From positions 1 through 32,670 of the forward strand of contig CAJXIL010000027.1 in assembly GCA_913054455.1 (NCBI GenBank): a DNA stretch of 32,670 nt, read 5' to 3'. The translations under genes were made by a program, and so were the position numbers. How positions within the stretch are numbered: position 1 is the first letter of the stretch; each line of letters begins with the position of its first letter. This document shows, one piece after another, positions 8,500 through 16,140 of this stretch. This stretch comes from an uncultured Roseobacter sp. (lineage in GTDB: Bacteria > Pseudomonadota > Alphaproteobacteria > Rhodobacterales > Rhodobacteraceae). The notes under the pieces are model-generated. The model was not told the DNA's origin, searched no databases, and worked only from the letters and a program-made list of their open reading frames with translations.

Positions 8500-9510
8500 C
8501 TAACGCAGCGAGGCGCGTTTGAGCAGGTTCACGGCATCGGGACGGTCGAGCAGAGATTTTTGCACCTCGATACCATGGGCGTCGCGCCGTTGACCTGTCT
8601 CTAGTGTCGGAGAAATACGGGCCAGAATCTCATCTGGCAGAGCCGGTTGGGTCATGGAATCCAAGAACAGGCTCTCAGCAGCAATACCTTCGGCATAGAC
8701 AATGTGATGCCGGTCAAACAGAAGCTGGAAATAGTCGACAAAGCCGCCATCCTGAACCACCACGCCGCTGCCATTGACCAGATCCCGCGCCCGCACCAGC
8801 AATTCTGGGCTGCCGGTGCCCAGCTCATCGTGCCGCTGATAGACCATGAGACGGTGATCAGGACTGACCAAGAGATCGGCGGCATTGTTCAACACCCCGG
8901 CCCGGATCAGGACCGGCGCCATGCGCCCCACCGCGCGTGAGGTGGTCTGACCAATCCAGCGCAGCTCTTGCACGCCCTCATCGCGGGTCAGCACCCGATC
9001 GCCAGGTTTCAGATCCTCGATCGGTTTTTGCGCGCCCGTCGCCATAGTGATCCGGGTGCCGCGCGTAAAGGAGACACAGGCCATCTGCGCCAGTTTGCGC
9101 CGCGCGCTGTCTTGCTCGGCGCGTACCAGAGTATAGCTGTGTTGCGCCTGCATCGGCGCTAAGGGCAGCAAGTATATGGCAGCGATCAGCCCGTCGTGGT
9201 CCACTTCCACCATGACCAGGGCTTCGATATTGTCGCCAGAGTGCGGCATCAAGGTCAGGGCACAGTCTAGATGTAGCTGCGCACCAACCGACCCGAGCTC
9301 GGTTCCCTGCGCGACGTAGACACTTCCATCTGCGCTGCTGGCAAGGGCCAGCCGCTTGGGCTCTGCTCCGGGGGAGAGCTGGTAGATGTCATCCAACATC
9401 AGCTCGTCCAGCACGCTCAGGCTATCCCCCATATTGGCCCCGATCTCCACCTGAAACTGATCAGCAGGATAGGCCGGAATTGATTGAACGGCGTGGTCTG
9501 GTGTGGACAC
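8500..9510 (-). CDS. Hint-domain (Hedgehog/intein-fold) protein
   Basis: This 336-residue protein belongs to the Hint_2-type family abundant in Rhodobacteraceae. Residues 1-140 form a non-Hint N-terminal region. The Hint fold starts at Cys145 (ACVSFTRGTRITMATG), continues with KPIEDLKPGDRVLTRDEGVQE (162-182), and has the VSPDHRLMV block (215-223) and FDRHHIVYAEG (265-275). The nucleophile position (Cys145) and SPDH histidine are present, so an autoprocessing N-S acyl shift is conceivable, but most members of this bacterial group have no proven activity. There is no signal peptide. The start is GTG at 9510, fixed by AGGAGG six bases upstream. It is monocistronic and divergent from the SDR gene. 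A second, degenerate Hint protein lies at 25521. Confidence 0.87.
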   Translation of the reverse strand: MSTPDHAVQSIPAYPADQFQVEIGANMGDSLSVLDELMLDDIYQLSPGAEPKRLALASSADGSVYVAQGTELGSVGAQLHLDCALTLMPHSGDNIEALVMVEVDHDGLIAAIYLLPLAPMQAQHSYTLVRAEQDSARRKLAQMACVSFTRGTRITMATGAQKPIEDLKPGDRVLTRDEGVQELRWIGQTTSRAVGRMAPVLIRAGVLNNAADLLVSPDHRLMVYQRHDELGTGSPELLVRARDLVNGSGVVVQDGGFVDYFQLLFDRHHIVYAEGIAAESLFLDSMTQPALPDEILARISPTLETGQRRDAHGIEVQKSLLDRPDAVNLLKRASLR

Positions 9511-9645
9511 TGGAGCCCTCCTGGCGGGTCAGATGGATGGGGTGGAATCGCGTGATTGTCGTGGTTTCCTTGGGTCAGGTGTAGCACCGAATTATGGCAC
9601 GATACCGACAATTACGGGAAGAATCCCTGACAAGAGGTTAATGCT

Positions 9646-9780
9646 GTGACCCTGCCCGGACAAGATCCAGATGCCGCGCAGTTTTCGCGCTGGCAGGTCG
9701 ATGGCGATAGGCTCTTACCAGAGCTGTGTTTCTGGGCTGGCCATTGGCGCAGGCGCGGTGCACTCTGGACCAAATCATGA
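9646..9780 (+). CDS. Possible small ORF upstream of the SDR gene
   Basis: A GTG at 9646 follows AAGAGG by about eight bases and opens a 44-codon frame (VTLPGQDPDAAQFSRWQVDG...) that stops 23 bases before the SDR start. The composition looks like a protein rather than random GC-rich DNA, and it would be co-directional with the SDR. I know of no homologue. It could equally be a decayed gene end or leader. No function is proposed. Confidence 0.25.
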   Translation: MTLPGQDPDAAQFSRWQVDGDRLLPELCFWAGHWRRRGALWTKS

Positions 9781-9803
9781 GATGAACCCATTGGAGGTAT
9801 GGA

Positions 9804-10583
9804 ATGGATCTAGGAATCGCGGGAAAACGAGCATTGGTCTGTGCCAGCAGCAAAGGCCTTGGCCTCGGCTGCGCTGAGGCCCTGGCGGAAGCTGGCGTAA
9901 ACCTGGTGATGAACGCACGCGGAGAAGAGGCGCTGCTGCAGGCGGCGCAATCGATCCGCGAAGCCTATGGTGTCGAGGTCGAGACCGTGGTGGCGGATGT
10001 CACAACTGCCGAGGGCCAGGAAAAACTTCTGGCGTCAGCTATTGATATCGACATTTTGATCAATAACGCTGGTGGCCCCCCACCGGGAATGTGGTCGGAT
10101 TGGGAGCGCGAGGATTTCATCAAAGCTCTCGACGCCAATATGCTGGCCCCAATTGCGTTGATGAAGGCCCTGGTGCCTGGGATGATGGACCGAGGCTGGG
10201 GCCGTGTGGTCAATATCACCTCGCAATCTGTAAAAGCGCCTATTGCGGTTCTAGGCCTATCAAATTCTGCACGGGCGGGTTTGACCGGCTATGTGGCTGG
10301 AACGTCGCGCCAGGTTGCGGGCAGCGGTGTCTGCATTAACAACCTGTTACCGGGCATTCATGCCACGGATCGCGCTGTGTCTTTGGATACAGGCGTTAGC
10401 AGCCAGCAAGGGATCACAATGGAAGAGGCCAAGGCGCAGAGAGCCGCGACCATTCCAGCAGGTCGTTACGGGACACGGGCCGAATTTGGCGCCACCTGTG
10501 CCTTCCTTTGCTCGCAACATGCGGGTTTTATAGTTGGACAAAACATCCTTTTGGATGGTGGCGCGACCAACGCTACCCTCTAG
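9804..10583 (+). CDS. Atypical short-chain dehydrogenase/reductase (BKR-like)
   Basis: This 259-residue Rossmann-fold protein is annotated in relatives as 3-oxoacyl-ACP reductase-like or SDR. The nucleotide-binding turn is ASSKGLGLG (14-22) rather than TGxxxGIG, and NNAG (87-90) is present. The catalytic region keeps Ser140 (NITSQS), but the YxxxK pair is replaced by Ser153 and Arg157 (LSNSARAGL). This matches the known BKR-like SDR subgroup that lacks a perfect catalytic tetrad, so ordinary hydride-transfer activity should not be assumed. The C-terminus IVGQNILLDGGATNATL is typical of that subgroup. The ATG at 9804 has GGAGG six bases upstream. The AlkC-like gene starts 34 bases downstream. 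Confidence 0.93.
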   Translation: MDLGIAGKRALVCASSKGLGLGCAEALAEAGVNLVMNARGEEALLQAAQSIREAYGVEVETVVADVTTAEGQEKLLASAIDIDILINNAGGPPPGMWSDWEREDFIKALDANMLAPIALMKALVPGMMDRGWGRVVNITSQSVKAPIAVLGLSNSARAGLTGYVAGTSRQVAGSGVCINNLLPGIHATDRAVSLDTGVSSQQGITMEEAKAQRAATIPAGRYGTRAEFGATCAFLCSQHAGFIVGQNILLDGGATNATL

Positions 10584-10617
10584 TTTTTTACAATATGGAA
10601 CATTTTGGAGTGTTTTC

Positions 10618-11736
10618 ATGGCCTCTGGGTTTTCCCTCAAAGACCAATTGTTCAACCAAGAGAAGACCCGCTATTTGGCGGGTCTTTTTGCTCAGGCCGT
10701 TCCGGGTTTTGATGCGGGGCGCTTTGAAGCAGAGGTCATGGCCGGGTTGCTGCCGTTGGAGCTGAAGGCGCGCATAAATTGGATTGCCGAGGTGCTGGGA
10801 CAGCACTTGCCGGGGCCGCTATCTGAGGTGGCGCCACAGATCTTGGCTGCCCTCCCGCCGCCGTTGGACCCGACTAAATCGGATGATGACTTTGGGGATT
10901 TCATTTTTGCCCCTCTAGGGGAGCTTATCGTGGCGCGCGGCCTCAACAGTGACCCAGAACTGGCACTGGATTTGCTGGGGGAGGTGACGCAGAGGTTTTC
11001 CATGGAATGGGCGATCCGCCCGTTTTTGAACCAACATCCCGAGCGAACCCTCGCCTGTATGCAGGACTGGGTGAGCCACCCCAGCTATCATGTCCGTCGG
11101 CTCGTCAGTGAAGGTACGCGGCCGCGTTTGCCCTGGGGCCAGGCTGTTTCATTGGAGCTGGGCACGCCACTGCCACTGTTGGGGCAGCTGCACACCGATC
11201 CGACCCGCTATGTAACGCGATCAGTGGCCAATCACCTGAATGACATCACCAAGAAAGACCCGGATCTGGTCCTGGACCTGCTAGAGAGCTGGCGCAGCGA
11301 GGGGCAACAGAAGGAAAAAGAACTCAGCTGGATGACGGCCCATGCCTGCCGTGGTTTAGTGAAATCAGGCCATCCCCGAGCGCTGCGTGTCTTGGGTTAT
11401 GATCCAGATGCAGAAGTCGCTGTAAGTCTAAACATTAAAACGAAAATGGTTAAAATTGACGACTGGCTGTCCTTTGAAGTTGACCTTTTCGCTCCAAGCG
11501 ATTTGCCGGTCATCGTTGATTACCGCGTGACCTTTCCGCGGGCGTCGGGGGCGCTGTCAAAGAAGGTCTTCAAACTCAAACAGACCCAGCTGAAAGGCGC
11601 GCCTGTGACCCTGACCAAACGGCACCGCCTTAAAGGCGACGCCACCACCTTCAAACTGCATCCTGGGCCCCATGACATCGAGATCCTGGTCAATGGTTGC
11701 GTTGCGGCTCAGGGGCGTTTTGAGCTGACGCCCTAG
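10618..11736 (+). CDS. AlkC-like DNA alkylation repair protein (HEAT-like + Ig-like)
   Basis: This 372-residue protein resembles the AlkC branch of the HEAT-like-repeat DNA glycosylases, which excise 3-methyladenine or 3-methylcytosine from alkylated DNA. The N-terminus (FSLKDQLFNQEKTRYLAGLF) and the repeat-rich core (about 80-280, with WAIRPFLNQHPERTLACMQDW and HPSYHVRRLVSEGTRPRLPW) fit that fold. Residues from about 285 form a beta-rich Ig-like domain (SFEVDLFAPSDLPVIVDYRV...), known from the AlkC-alpha subgroup. The ATG at 10618 follows GGAG by nine bases; an in-frame start at 10534 would overlap the SDR gene. Co-direction with the SDR (34-base gap) suggests a shared transcript. Family placement is from motif memory. 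Confidence 0.82.
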   Translation: MASGFSLKDQLFNQEKTRYLAGLFAQAVPGFDAGRFEAEVMAGLLPLELKARINWIAEVLGQHLPGPLSEVAPQILAALPPPLDPTKSDDDFGDFIFAPLGELIVARGLNSDPELALDLLGEVTQRFSMEWAIRPFLNQHPERTLACMQDWVSHPSYHVRRLVSEGTRPRLPWGQAVSLELGTPLPLLGQLHTDPTRYVTRSVANHLNDITKKDPDLVLDLLESWRSEGQQKEKELSWMTAHACRGLVKSGHPRALRVLGYDPDAEVAVSLNIKTKMVKIDDWLSFEVDLFAPSDLPVIVDYRVTFPRASGALSKKVFKLKQTQLKGAPVTLTKRHRLKGDATTFKLHPGPHDIEILVNGCVAAQGRFELTP

Positions 11737-11876
11737 CCATCACATTGCTTTCACAGCTTTGTTAGCGGTGCCTTTGCACTCTTGTCGGCTGGGCTTTGGC
11801 AAGATAGCTCGGTGCACGGTTCCTGGTTTTGCCTCAGGGAACAGCGTTGCATACTCACGATACCGGAGAATCCCCC

Positions 11877-12926
11877 ATGTCCCATGAATCCGTGCAGAAC
11901 TATTATGGTGAGGTGCTTCAGGGCAGCGGGGACTTGCAGACCAACGCCTGTTGTACCCCAGATGACATTCCGGATCACGTTAAGGAAGTGCTGTCTCAGG
12001 TCCATGATGAGGTCTTGATGCGCTATTACGGCTGCGGCTTGATCGCGCCGGAGGCGTTAGAAGGTGCCCGCATTCTGGATTTGGGCTGCGGAGCCGGGCG
12101 TGATGTCTATGCGCTGTCCAAGATGGTAGGGCCACAGGGGCGTGTTGTTGGCGTTGATATGACACCCGCGCAACTGGATGTAGCCCGCCGTCATCAGGCT
12201 TATCACGCCGAAGTTTTTGGCCATGACACGTCAAACGTGGAGTTCCATCACGGGTTTATCGAGACGCTGCAGGATCTTGATCTGGAACCCGGCTCTTTTG
12301 ATATCATCGTTTCCAACTGTGTGATCAACCTGGCCACAGATAAGGCTGCGGTATTGCGTGGGGCCTATCATCTGCTGAAAGAGGGCGGAGAGATGTATTT
12401 CTCTGATGTCTACGCTGACCGCCGGGTGCCCGAGGCTATGGCCCGCGACGAGGTGCTCTATGGGGAATGCTTGTCTGGGGCGCTTTATTGGAATGATTTC
12501 CTATCTTTGGCCAAGGGGGCCGGCTTCATTGATCCGCGCATGGTGACAGCGCGCCCCCTGACCATTGAAAATCCCAAGCTGGAAGCCCGCGTCGCGCCGC
12601 TGAAATTCCTCTCGGCCACCTATCGCTTGTTCAAGCTGCCCAAACTGGAATCTGACTGCGAAGACTACGGCCAGGCGGTGATCTACAAGGGCACAATTCC
12701 CCATGCACCACACGCTTTGCAGCTGGATGACCACCATGTAATCGAGACCGGCAAGGTCTTTGCTGTCTGCGGCAATACCTGGATGATGCTAAAGGACACT
12801 CGGCTTGCGCCGCATTTTGACTTTATCGGGGGTTTTTCCAATCACTACGGTGTCTTTGAAGGTTGCGGTGGTAACTCTCCCTTCAATGCCTTTGACACGG
12901 AAGGCGCTGCTACAAGCTGCTGCTGA
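11877..12926 (+). CDS. arsM: Arsenite S-adenosylmethionine methyltransferase
   Basis: ArsM methylates As(III) with SAM to mono-, di- and trimethylarsenic species. The 349-residue protein has the SAM-binding motif ILDLGCGAGRD (66-76) and acidic VGVDMT (91-96). The four conserved thiols of the family are visible: Cys25/26 (NACC), Cys53 (YYGCG), Cys148 (SNCVIN) and Cys198 (GECLSG). The spacings 25-53 and 148-198 match Cys44-72 and Cys174-224 of the algal enzyme. A C-terminal domain of about 110 residues ends in Cys-Cys, which may help bind arsenite. The ATG at 11877 follows GGAG. No arsR or efflux gene is adjacent, so regulation is not apparent. Confidence 0.94.
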   Translation: MSHESVQNYYGEVLQGSGDLQTNACCTPDDIPDHVKEVLSQVHDEVLMRYYGCGLIAPEALEGARILDLGCGAGRDVYALSKMVGPQGRVVGVDMTPAQLDVARRHQAYHAEVFGHDTSNVEFHHGFIETLQDLDLEPGSFDIIVSNCVINLATDKAAVLRGAYHLLKEGGEMYFSDVYADRRVPEAMARDEVLYGECLSGALYWNDFLSLAKGAGFIDPRMVTARPLTIENPKLEARVAPLKFLSATYRLFKLPKLESDCEDYGQAVIYKGTIPHAPHALQLDDHHVIETGKVFAVCGNTWMMLKDTRLAPHFDFIGGFSNHYGVFEGCGGNSPFNAFDTEGAATSCC

Positions 12927-13002
12927 GGACTTGCGCGAGAGCAGTGGGGTTGTTATTTCCAGCTGAAACCGATTTTTTTGGTCGGAAATACTGTGAGGCC
13001 AA

Positions 13003-14103
13003 ATGAGCACAGAGACTCCCCAAACCAGCGCGCCAGTACCGCGGCTCGAGATCCGCAATATTCACCGCTATTTTGATGGGCGTCCTGTGGTGGACAATGT
13101 GTCCTTACAGATCCAGGCGGGGCAGGTGACCTGCCTATTGGGGCCCTCTGGATGCGGTAAATCTACCACTCTGCGAATGATTGCCGGCGTCGAAATGCAG
13201 GACAGCGGTGAGATCTATGTTGATGGCAAGCTGATCTGTGACACGGTGTTTCGGGTGCCGCCGGAACGGCGCGAAATTGGCCTGATGTTTCAGGACTTTG
13301 CTCTGTTCCCCCATCTGAGCGTTGCCGACAATGTCTCCTTTGGCCTAAAGGGCAGCAGGGAAGAGAAGCGCGCACGGGTTAAGGAACTGTTGCAAAAGGT
13401 ATCGCTGACGCGGTTCATTGACGACTATCCCCACCAGCTGTCTGGCGGTGAGCAGCAGCGTGTCGCTCTGGCACGGGCCCTGGCACCACGCCCGCGCATC
13501 ATGCTGATGGATGAGCCTTTTTCGGGGCTGGACAACCGGCTGCGCGATGGCATTCGCGATGAGACGCTGACCCTGCTGAAAGAAGAAGACACCGCCGTTT
13601 TATTGGTCACCCATGAGCCGGAAGAGGCCATGCGCATGGCGGATGAGATCGCGCTGATGCGCGGTGGCAAGATTGTTCAGCAGGGCGCCCCCTACAACGT
13701 TTATACCCGCCCCAGTGATAAGGCTTCCGTGGCATTTTTTAGTGATATCAACGTTTTGAAGTCACAAGTTAACGGGGCCTTAGCGGAAACGCCCTTTGGT
13801 CAGTTCCTGGCACCTGGCATTGCGGACCGCACGGATGTCGATATCGTCTTTCGGCCACAACATGTGCGGATTGATTTTGACCGCGCAGGCAAGGGACCTC
13901 TACCCACGGCCTCGGACGGGGTGCCCGCACGCGCCGTGGTAAAGCGGGCGCGCTATCTGGGGCATGAGAGCCTGGTGGAATTCCAGATGGACTATGATGG
14001 CTCGGTGCTCAAGGTGACGGTACCGCGGGTGTTCCTGCCAGAGGTGGGGCGGGTGATGTGGCTGACCGTGCCGCGCAACCGCTGCTTTGTCTTTCCGGCC
14101 TGA
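13003..14103 (+). CDS. ABC transporter ATPase, FbpC/PotA-type, without its permease
   Basis: This 366-residue ATP-binding subunit belongs to the importer group that serves Fe(III), polyamine, sulfate or sugar permeases. It has Walker A GPSGCGKST (47-55), the Q-loop FQDFALFPHL, signature LSGGEQQR, Walker B IMLMDEP, H-loop THEPEEA and a C-terminal TOBE-like domain (about 285-366). ERREIGLMFQ is close to FbpC. The ATG at 13003 follows GAGG by seven bases. It lies 76 bases after arsM in the same direction, but no permease or binding-protein gene is present in the window, so its partner must be encoded elsewhere. The substrate cannot be assigned. It converges on the WYL regulator with a 14-base gap. 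Confidence 0.93.
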   Translation: MSTETPQTSAPVPRLEIRNIHRYFDGRPVVDNVSLQIQAGQVTCLLGPSGCGKSTTLRMIAGVEMQDSGEIYVDGKLICDTVFRVPPERREIGLMFQDFALFPHLSVADNVSFGLKGSREEKRARVKELLQKVSLTRFIDDYPHQLSGGEQQRVALARALAPRPRIMLMDEPFSGLDNRLRDGIRDETLTLLKEEDTAVLLVTHEPEEAMRMADEIALMRGGKIVQQGAPYNVYTRPSDKASVAFFSDINVLKSQVNGALAETPFGQFLAPGIADRTDVDIVFRPQHVRIDFDRAGKGPLPTASDGVPARAVVKRARYLGHESLVEFQMDYDGSVLKVTVPRVFLPEVGRVMWLTVPRNRCFVFPA

Positions 14104-14117
14104 TCCCGGCCCCTCTC

Positions 14118-14804
14118 CTAGCGCTGGCTCTTGTCGCGATTTGGGTCATAATCTGCCAGGGTCTTTCCCGGCTCGTCCAGGAATAGCTCGGGCAGGGCGC
14201 CCACCTCTTCAATAAGATCCACGCGAAACACCCGGAAATCGCCACGTGTCTCGCACCAGGCGGTCAGGGTCCAAACCCGCCCCCAATATTCCATATGCAG
14301 GGGGCGAATGGTGCGCTCCGTTCGTGTGCCATCAATGCGGCGGTACTGCATCGCCAGCTTTTGCCGTGATTTGATTGCCGCGCGCAGGGTGGGCATATGG
14401 GCAAAACCTCGGGCCACATCGGAAAAGGGGTAGACGGCAAATTTCCAGGCATCAGCCTCGGCAATCACCTCTGTTGGCAAAACCGCATCGACCTTGGTCG
14501 CCAGGGACTGTGCAGCGGATTTCAGGTCAGCATCTGCGGCCTCTGCCACAATCGCCATACCAAGGTTCAGGGCCTCCAGCTCTGCGGGGGTGAGGGTGAG
14601 CGGCGGCAGGGTGATCTGTTCGCGAACCAGATAGCCCACACCACGCTCTCCCTCAACGGGAACCCCAGAGGCCACCAGCGTATCCATGTCGCGGTAGATC
14701 GTGCGGGTAGAGACCTCTAGCCGCGCAGCAATATCCTGGGCGCGATGGAGTTCCCCGTCGCGCAGGATCTGGATAATTTCAAAGAGGCGGTCAGTGCGGC
14801 GCAT
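14118..14804 (-). CDS. YafY/WYL-domain transcriptional regulator
   Basis: This 228-residue regulator has an N-terminal HTH (HTH_11 type) at about residues 1-60, with recognition helix region VSTRTIYRDMDTLVASG (31-47). It has a WYL domain from about 140 to 205 with MEYWGRVWTLTAWCETRGDF. WYL domains bind ligands or nucleic acid and often control stress genes. Immediately upstream in the same direction is the small barrel protein gene (69-base gap), and upstream of both lies a perfect palindrome at 15225-15248, a likely autoregulatory operator. The start at 14804 (MRRTDRLFEIIQILRDG) matches the family. Confidence 0.94.
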   Translation of the reverse strand: MRRTDRLFEIIQILRDGELHRAQDIAARLEVSTRTIYRDMDTLVASGVPVEGERGVGYLVREQITLPPLTLTPAELEALNLGMAIVAEAADADLKSAAQSLATKVDAVLPTEVIAEADAWKFAVYPFSDVARGFAHMPTLRAAIKSRQKLAMQYRRIDGTRTERTIRPLHMEYWGRVWTLTAWCETRGDFRVFRVDLIEEVGALPELFLDEPGKTLADYDPNRDKSQR

Positions 14805-14873
14805 GGGAATACCCTTGGCGCAGAGGTGGGGGCCACGTCAAGATGGGCGGCCCCTGCCAGGATCAGGTCAAGA

Positions 14874-15185
14874 TCAGTTTGGCGCCAAGGTCCAGAGGAT
14901 GGTCTCATGGCGGATTGTGACGGAGTCGGGCGCAATGGCTTCCATCAGGGCCGGGGCAAAATCCTGCTTGCCAAAGCTATCTGCCACTTGCAGTGCGGTT
15001 TCCATGTCTTTCCAGATCACTGTATCGGTCCAGGAGCCATCTTCACCACAGCTTAGGCGGCGAAAGACGAAGCCGGGGTTGGCGCGCACAAAGCCCTCGC
15101 TGGCCTTGCTCAGTTGGACGAATTTCTCAGGTGTGACGTCTGCATTCAGGGTGAAGGTGACGGTTTCAGCGACGTGTTGTCTCAT
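14874..15185 (-). CDS. Small dimeric alpha/beta-barrel (ABM-like) protein
   Basis: This 103-residue cytoplasmic protein has the alternating strand/helix pattern of the antibiotic-biosynthesis-monooxygenase-like (dimeric ferredoxin-fold) superfamily: VAETVTFTLNADVTPEKFVQ, then PGFVFRRLSCGEDGSWTDTV and a conserved Trp (VIWKDMETA). Such proteins may be monooxygenases or binding proteins; no catalytic residues can be named here. The ATG at 15185 follows AAAGGAG by seven bases; an open frame to 15299 adds non-homologous sequence and is rejected. It is probably co-transcribed with, and controlled by, the downstream WYL regulator. Confidence 0.72.
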   Translation of the reverse strand: MRQHVAETVTFTLNADVTPEKFVQLSKASEGFVRANPGFVFRRLSCGEDGSWTDTVIWKDMETALQVADSFGKQDFAPALMEAIAPDSVTIRHETILWTLAPN

Positions 15186-15224
15186 ATCAAACTCCTTTGG
15201 TTGATGGGGCTCTCTACCAAGGGG

Positions 15225-15248
15225 CAACTGACATAAACCTGTCAGTTG
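15225..15248. promoter_or_regulatory. Palindromic operator candidate for the WYL regulator operon
   Basis: CAACTGACA (15225-15233) and TGTCAGTTG (15240-15248) form a perfect 9-bp inverted repeat with a 6-base spacer. It sits 40-63 bases upstream of the small-barrel gene start and is not followed by a U-run. Position and symmetry fit a dimeric repressor site, most simply the YafY/WYL protein encoded in the same operon. Confidence 0.6.
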
Positions 15249-15405
15249 ATGTTGCGTACTGCTGAAAAAACTGGTTTTTGCCTCTTGGGCCGGGGGCAAA
15301 AGCCTTTAGGGCTCTTTGCGCGCAGAGGTGAGCTGCTTAGAACCGGTGGTCAGAGATTTAGTCAGCCGATGCAGTGCGCATTGGCAAAGTGAAGGAGAGA
15401 TTCAC

Positions 15406-15621
15406 ATGCTTAACAATATTGGTCTTCCAGGCATCCTGCTCATCGCTGTTGTGGTTCTGGTACTGTTTGGTCGCGGTAAAATCAGCTCGCTGATGGGCGA
15501 AGTTGGCAAGGGCATTACGTCGTTCAAAAAGGGCGTCAGCGAGGGCACAGCTGAACTGGAAGAAGATACAGCTGCTGAAGCCAAGGACGTGACCCCCGAA
15601 GCTGACAAAGACAAGGCGTAA
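15406..15621 (+). CDS. tatA: Sec-independent translocase subunit TatA
   Basis: TatA oligomers form the translocation path for folded proteins across the inner membrane. The 71-residue protein has one N-terminal transmembrane helix (about 5-22, [16 protein letters not shown]), the FGRGKI hinge, an amphipathic helix ([18 protein letters not shown], 28-45) and an acidic tail. The ATG at 15406 follows GAAGGAGAG. It is the first gene of tatABC, six bases before tatB. Confidence 0.97.
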   Translation: MLNNIGLPGILLIAVVVLVLFGRGKISSLMGEVGKGITSFKKGVSEGTAELEEDTAAEAKDVTPEADKDKA

Positions 15622-15627
15622 GCGCCG

Positions 15628-16140
15628 ATGTTTGATCTTGGGTTGACCGAACTTCTGGTTATTGGCGTCGTTGCGCTGATTGTCGTCGGGCCCAAGGACC
15701 TGCCGGTGATGTTTCGCAATGTCGGCAGGTTTGTGGGCAAGGCCAAGGGCATGGCGCGCGAGTTCAGCTCGGCCATGAACGACGCCGCTGACGAGAGTGG
15801 CGTGCGGGATGTGGCCAAGGGGTTGAAGGCTGCGACCAACCCGGTTGGCACGGCTATGGACGGGGTGAAAGAGGCGGCGCAGGATATGGCCAAGTCCATT
15901 GATCCGACGTCTTACAAACCAGGGTCGGAAACCGAGAAACTGGCTGCCGAGCGCGCTCAAGACGCCAAGAAAATTCAGGCTGCAACCGCCCGTGCCGCCG
16001 CAGAACGCAAAGCCCGCGAAGCAACTGAGGCCCTCGCCCATGCCGAGGCCGCAGAAGCAGCAGCCGAGGCCGCCCCAGAGCAGCCCAGCAGTGCCGAACC
16101 GGCAGTGGCACCGTCTGAAGGAAGTGAGACCAAAACATGA
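15628..16140 (+). CDS. tatB: Twin-arginine translocase subunit TatB
   Basis: TatB partners TatC in the twin-arginine signal receptor complex. This 170-residue protein starts [20 protein letters not shown], with the Glu8 typical of TatB, a single transmembrane helix (about 5-21), the GPKDLP hinge and an amphipathic helix to about 60. The C-terminal half is Ala/Glu-rich and charged (likely helical), longer than the minimal functional part and typical for alphaproteobacteria. The stop overlaps the tatC start in ATGA. Confidence 0.97.
   Translation: MFDLGLTELLVIGVVALIVVGPKDLPVMFRNVGRFVGKAKGMAREFSSAMNDAADESGVRDVAKGLKAATNPVGTAMDGVKEAAQDMAKSIDPTSYKPGSETEKLAAERAQDAKKIQAATARAAAERKAREATEALAHAEAAEAAAEAAPEQPSSAEPAVAPSEGSETKT

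Noticed and set aside
10534-10617. Upstream start for the AlkC-like protein
   Set aside because: The extra 28 residues overlap the SDR gene in another frame, and the ATG at 10618 has GGAG and matches the family N-terminus.
14813-14890. Long-range inverted repeat CCTTGGCGC / GCGCCAAGG around the regulator gap
   Set aside because: The arms are 60 bases apart and one lies at the coding end of the barrel gene, so chance is likely in GC-rich DNA.
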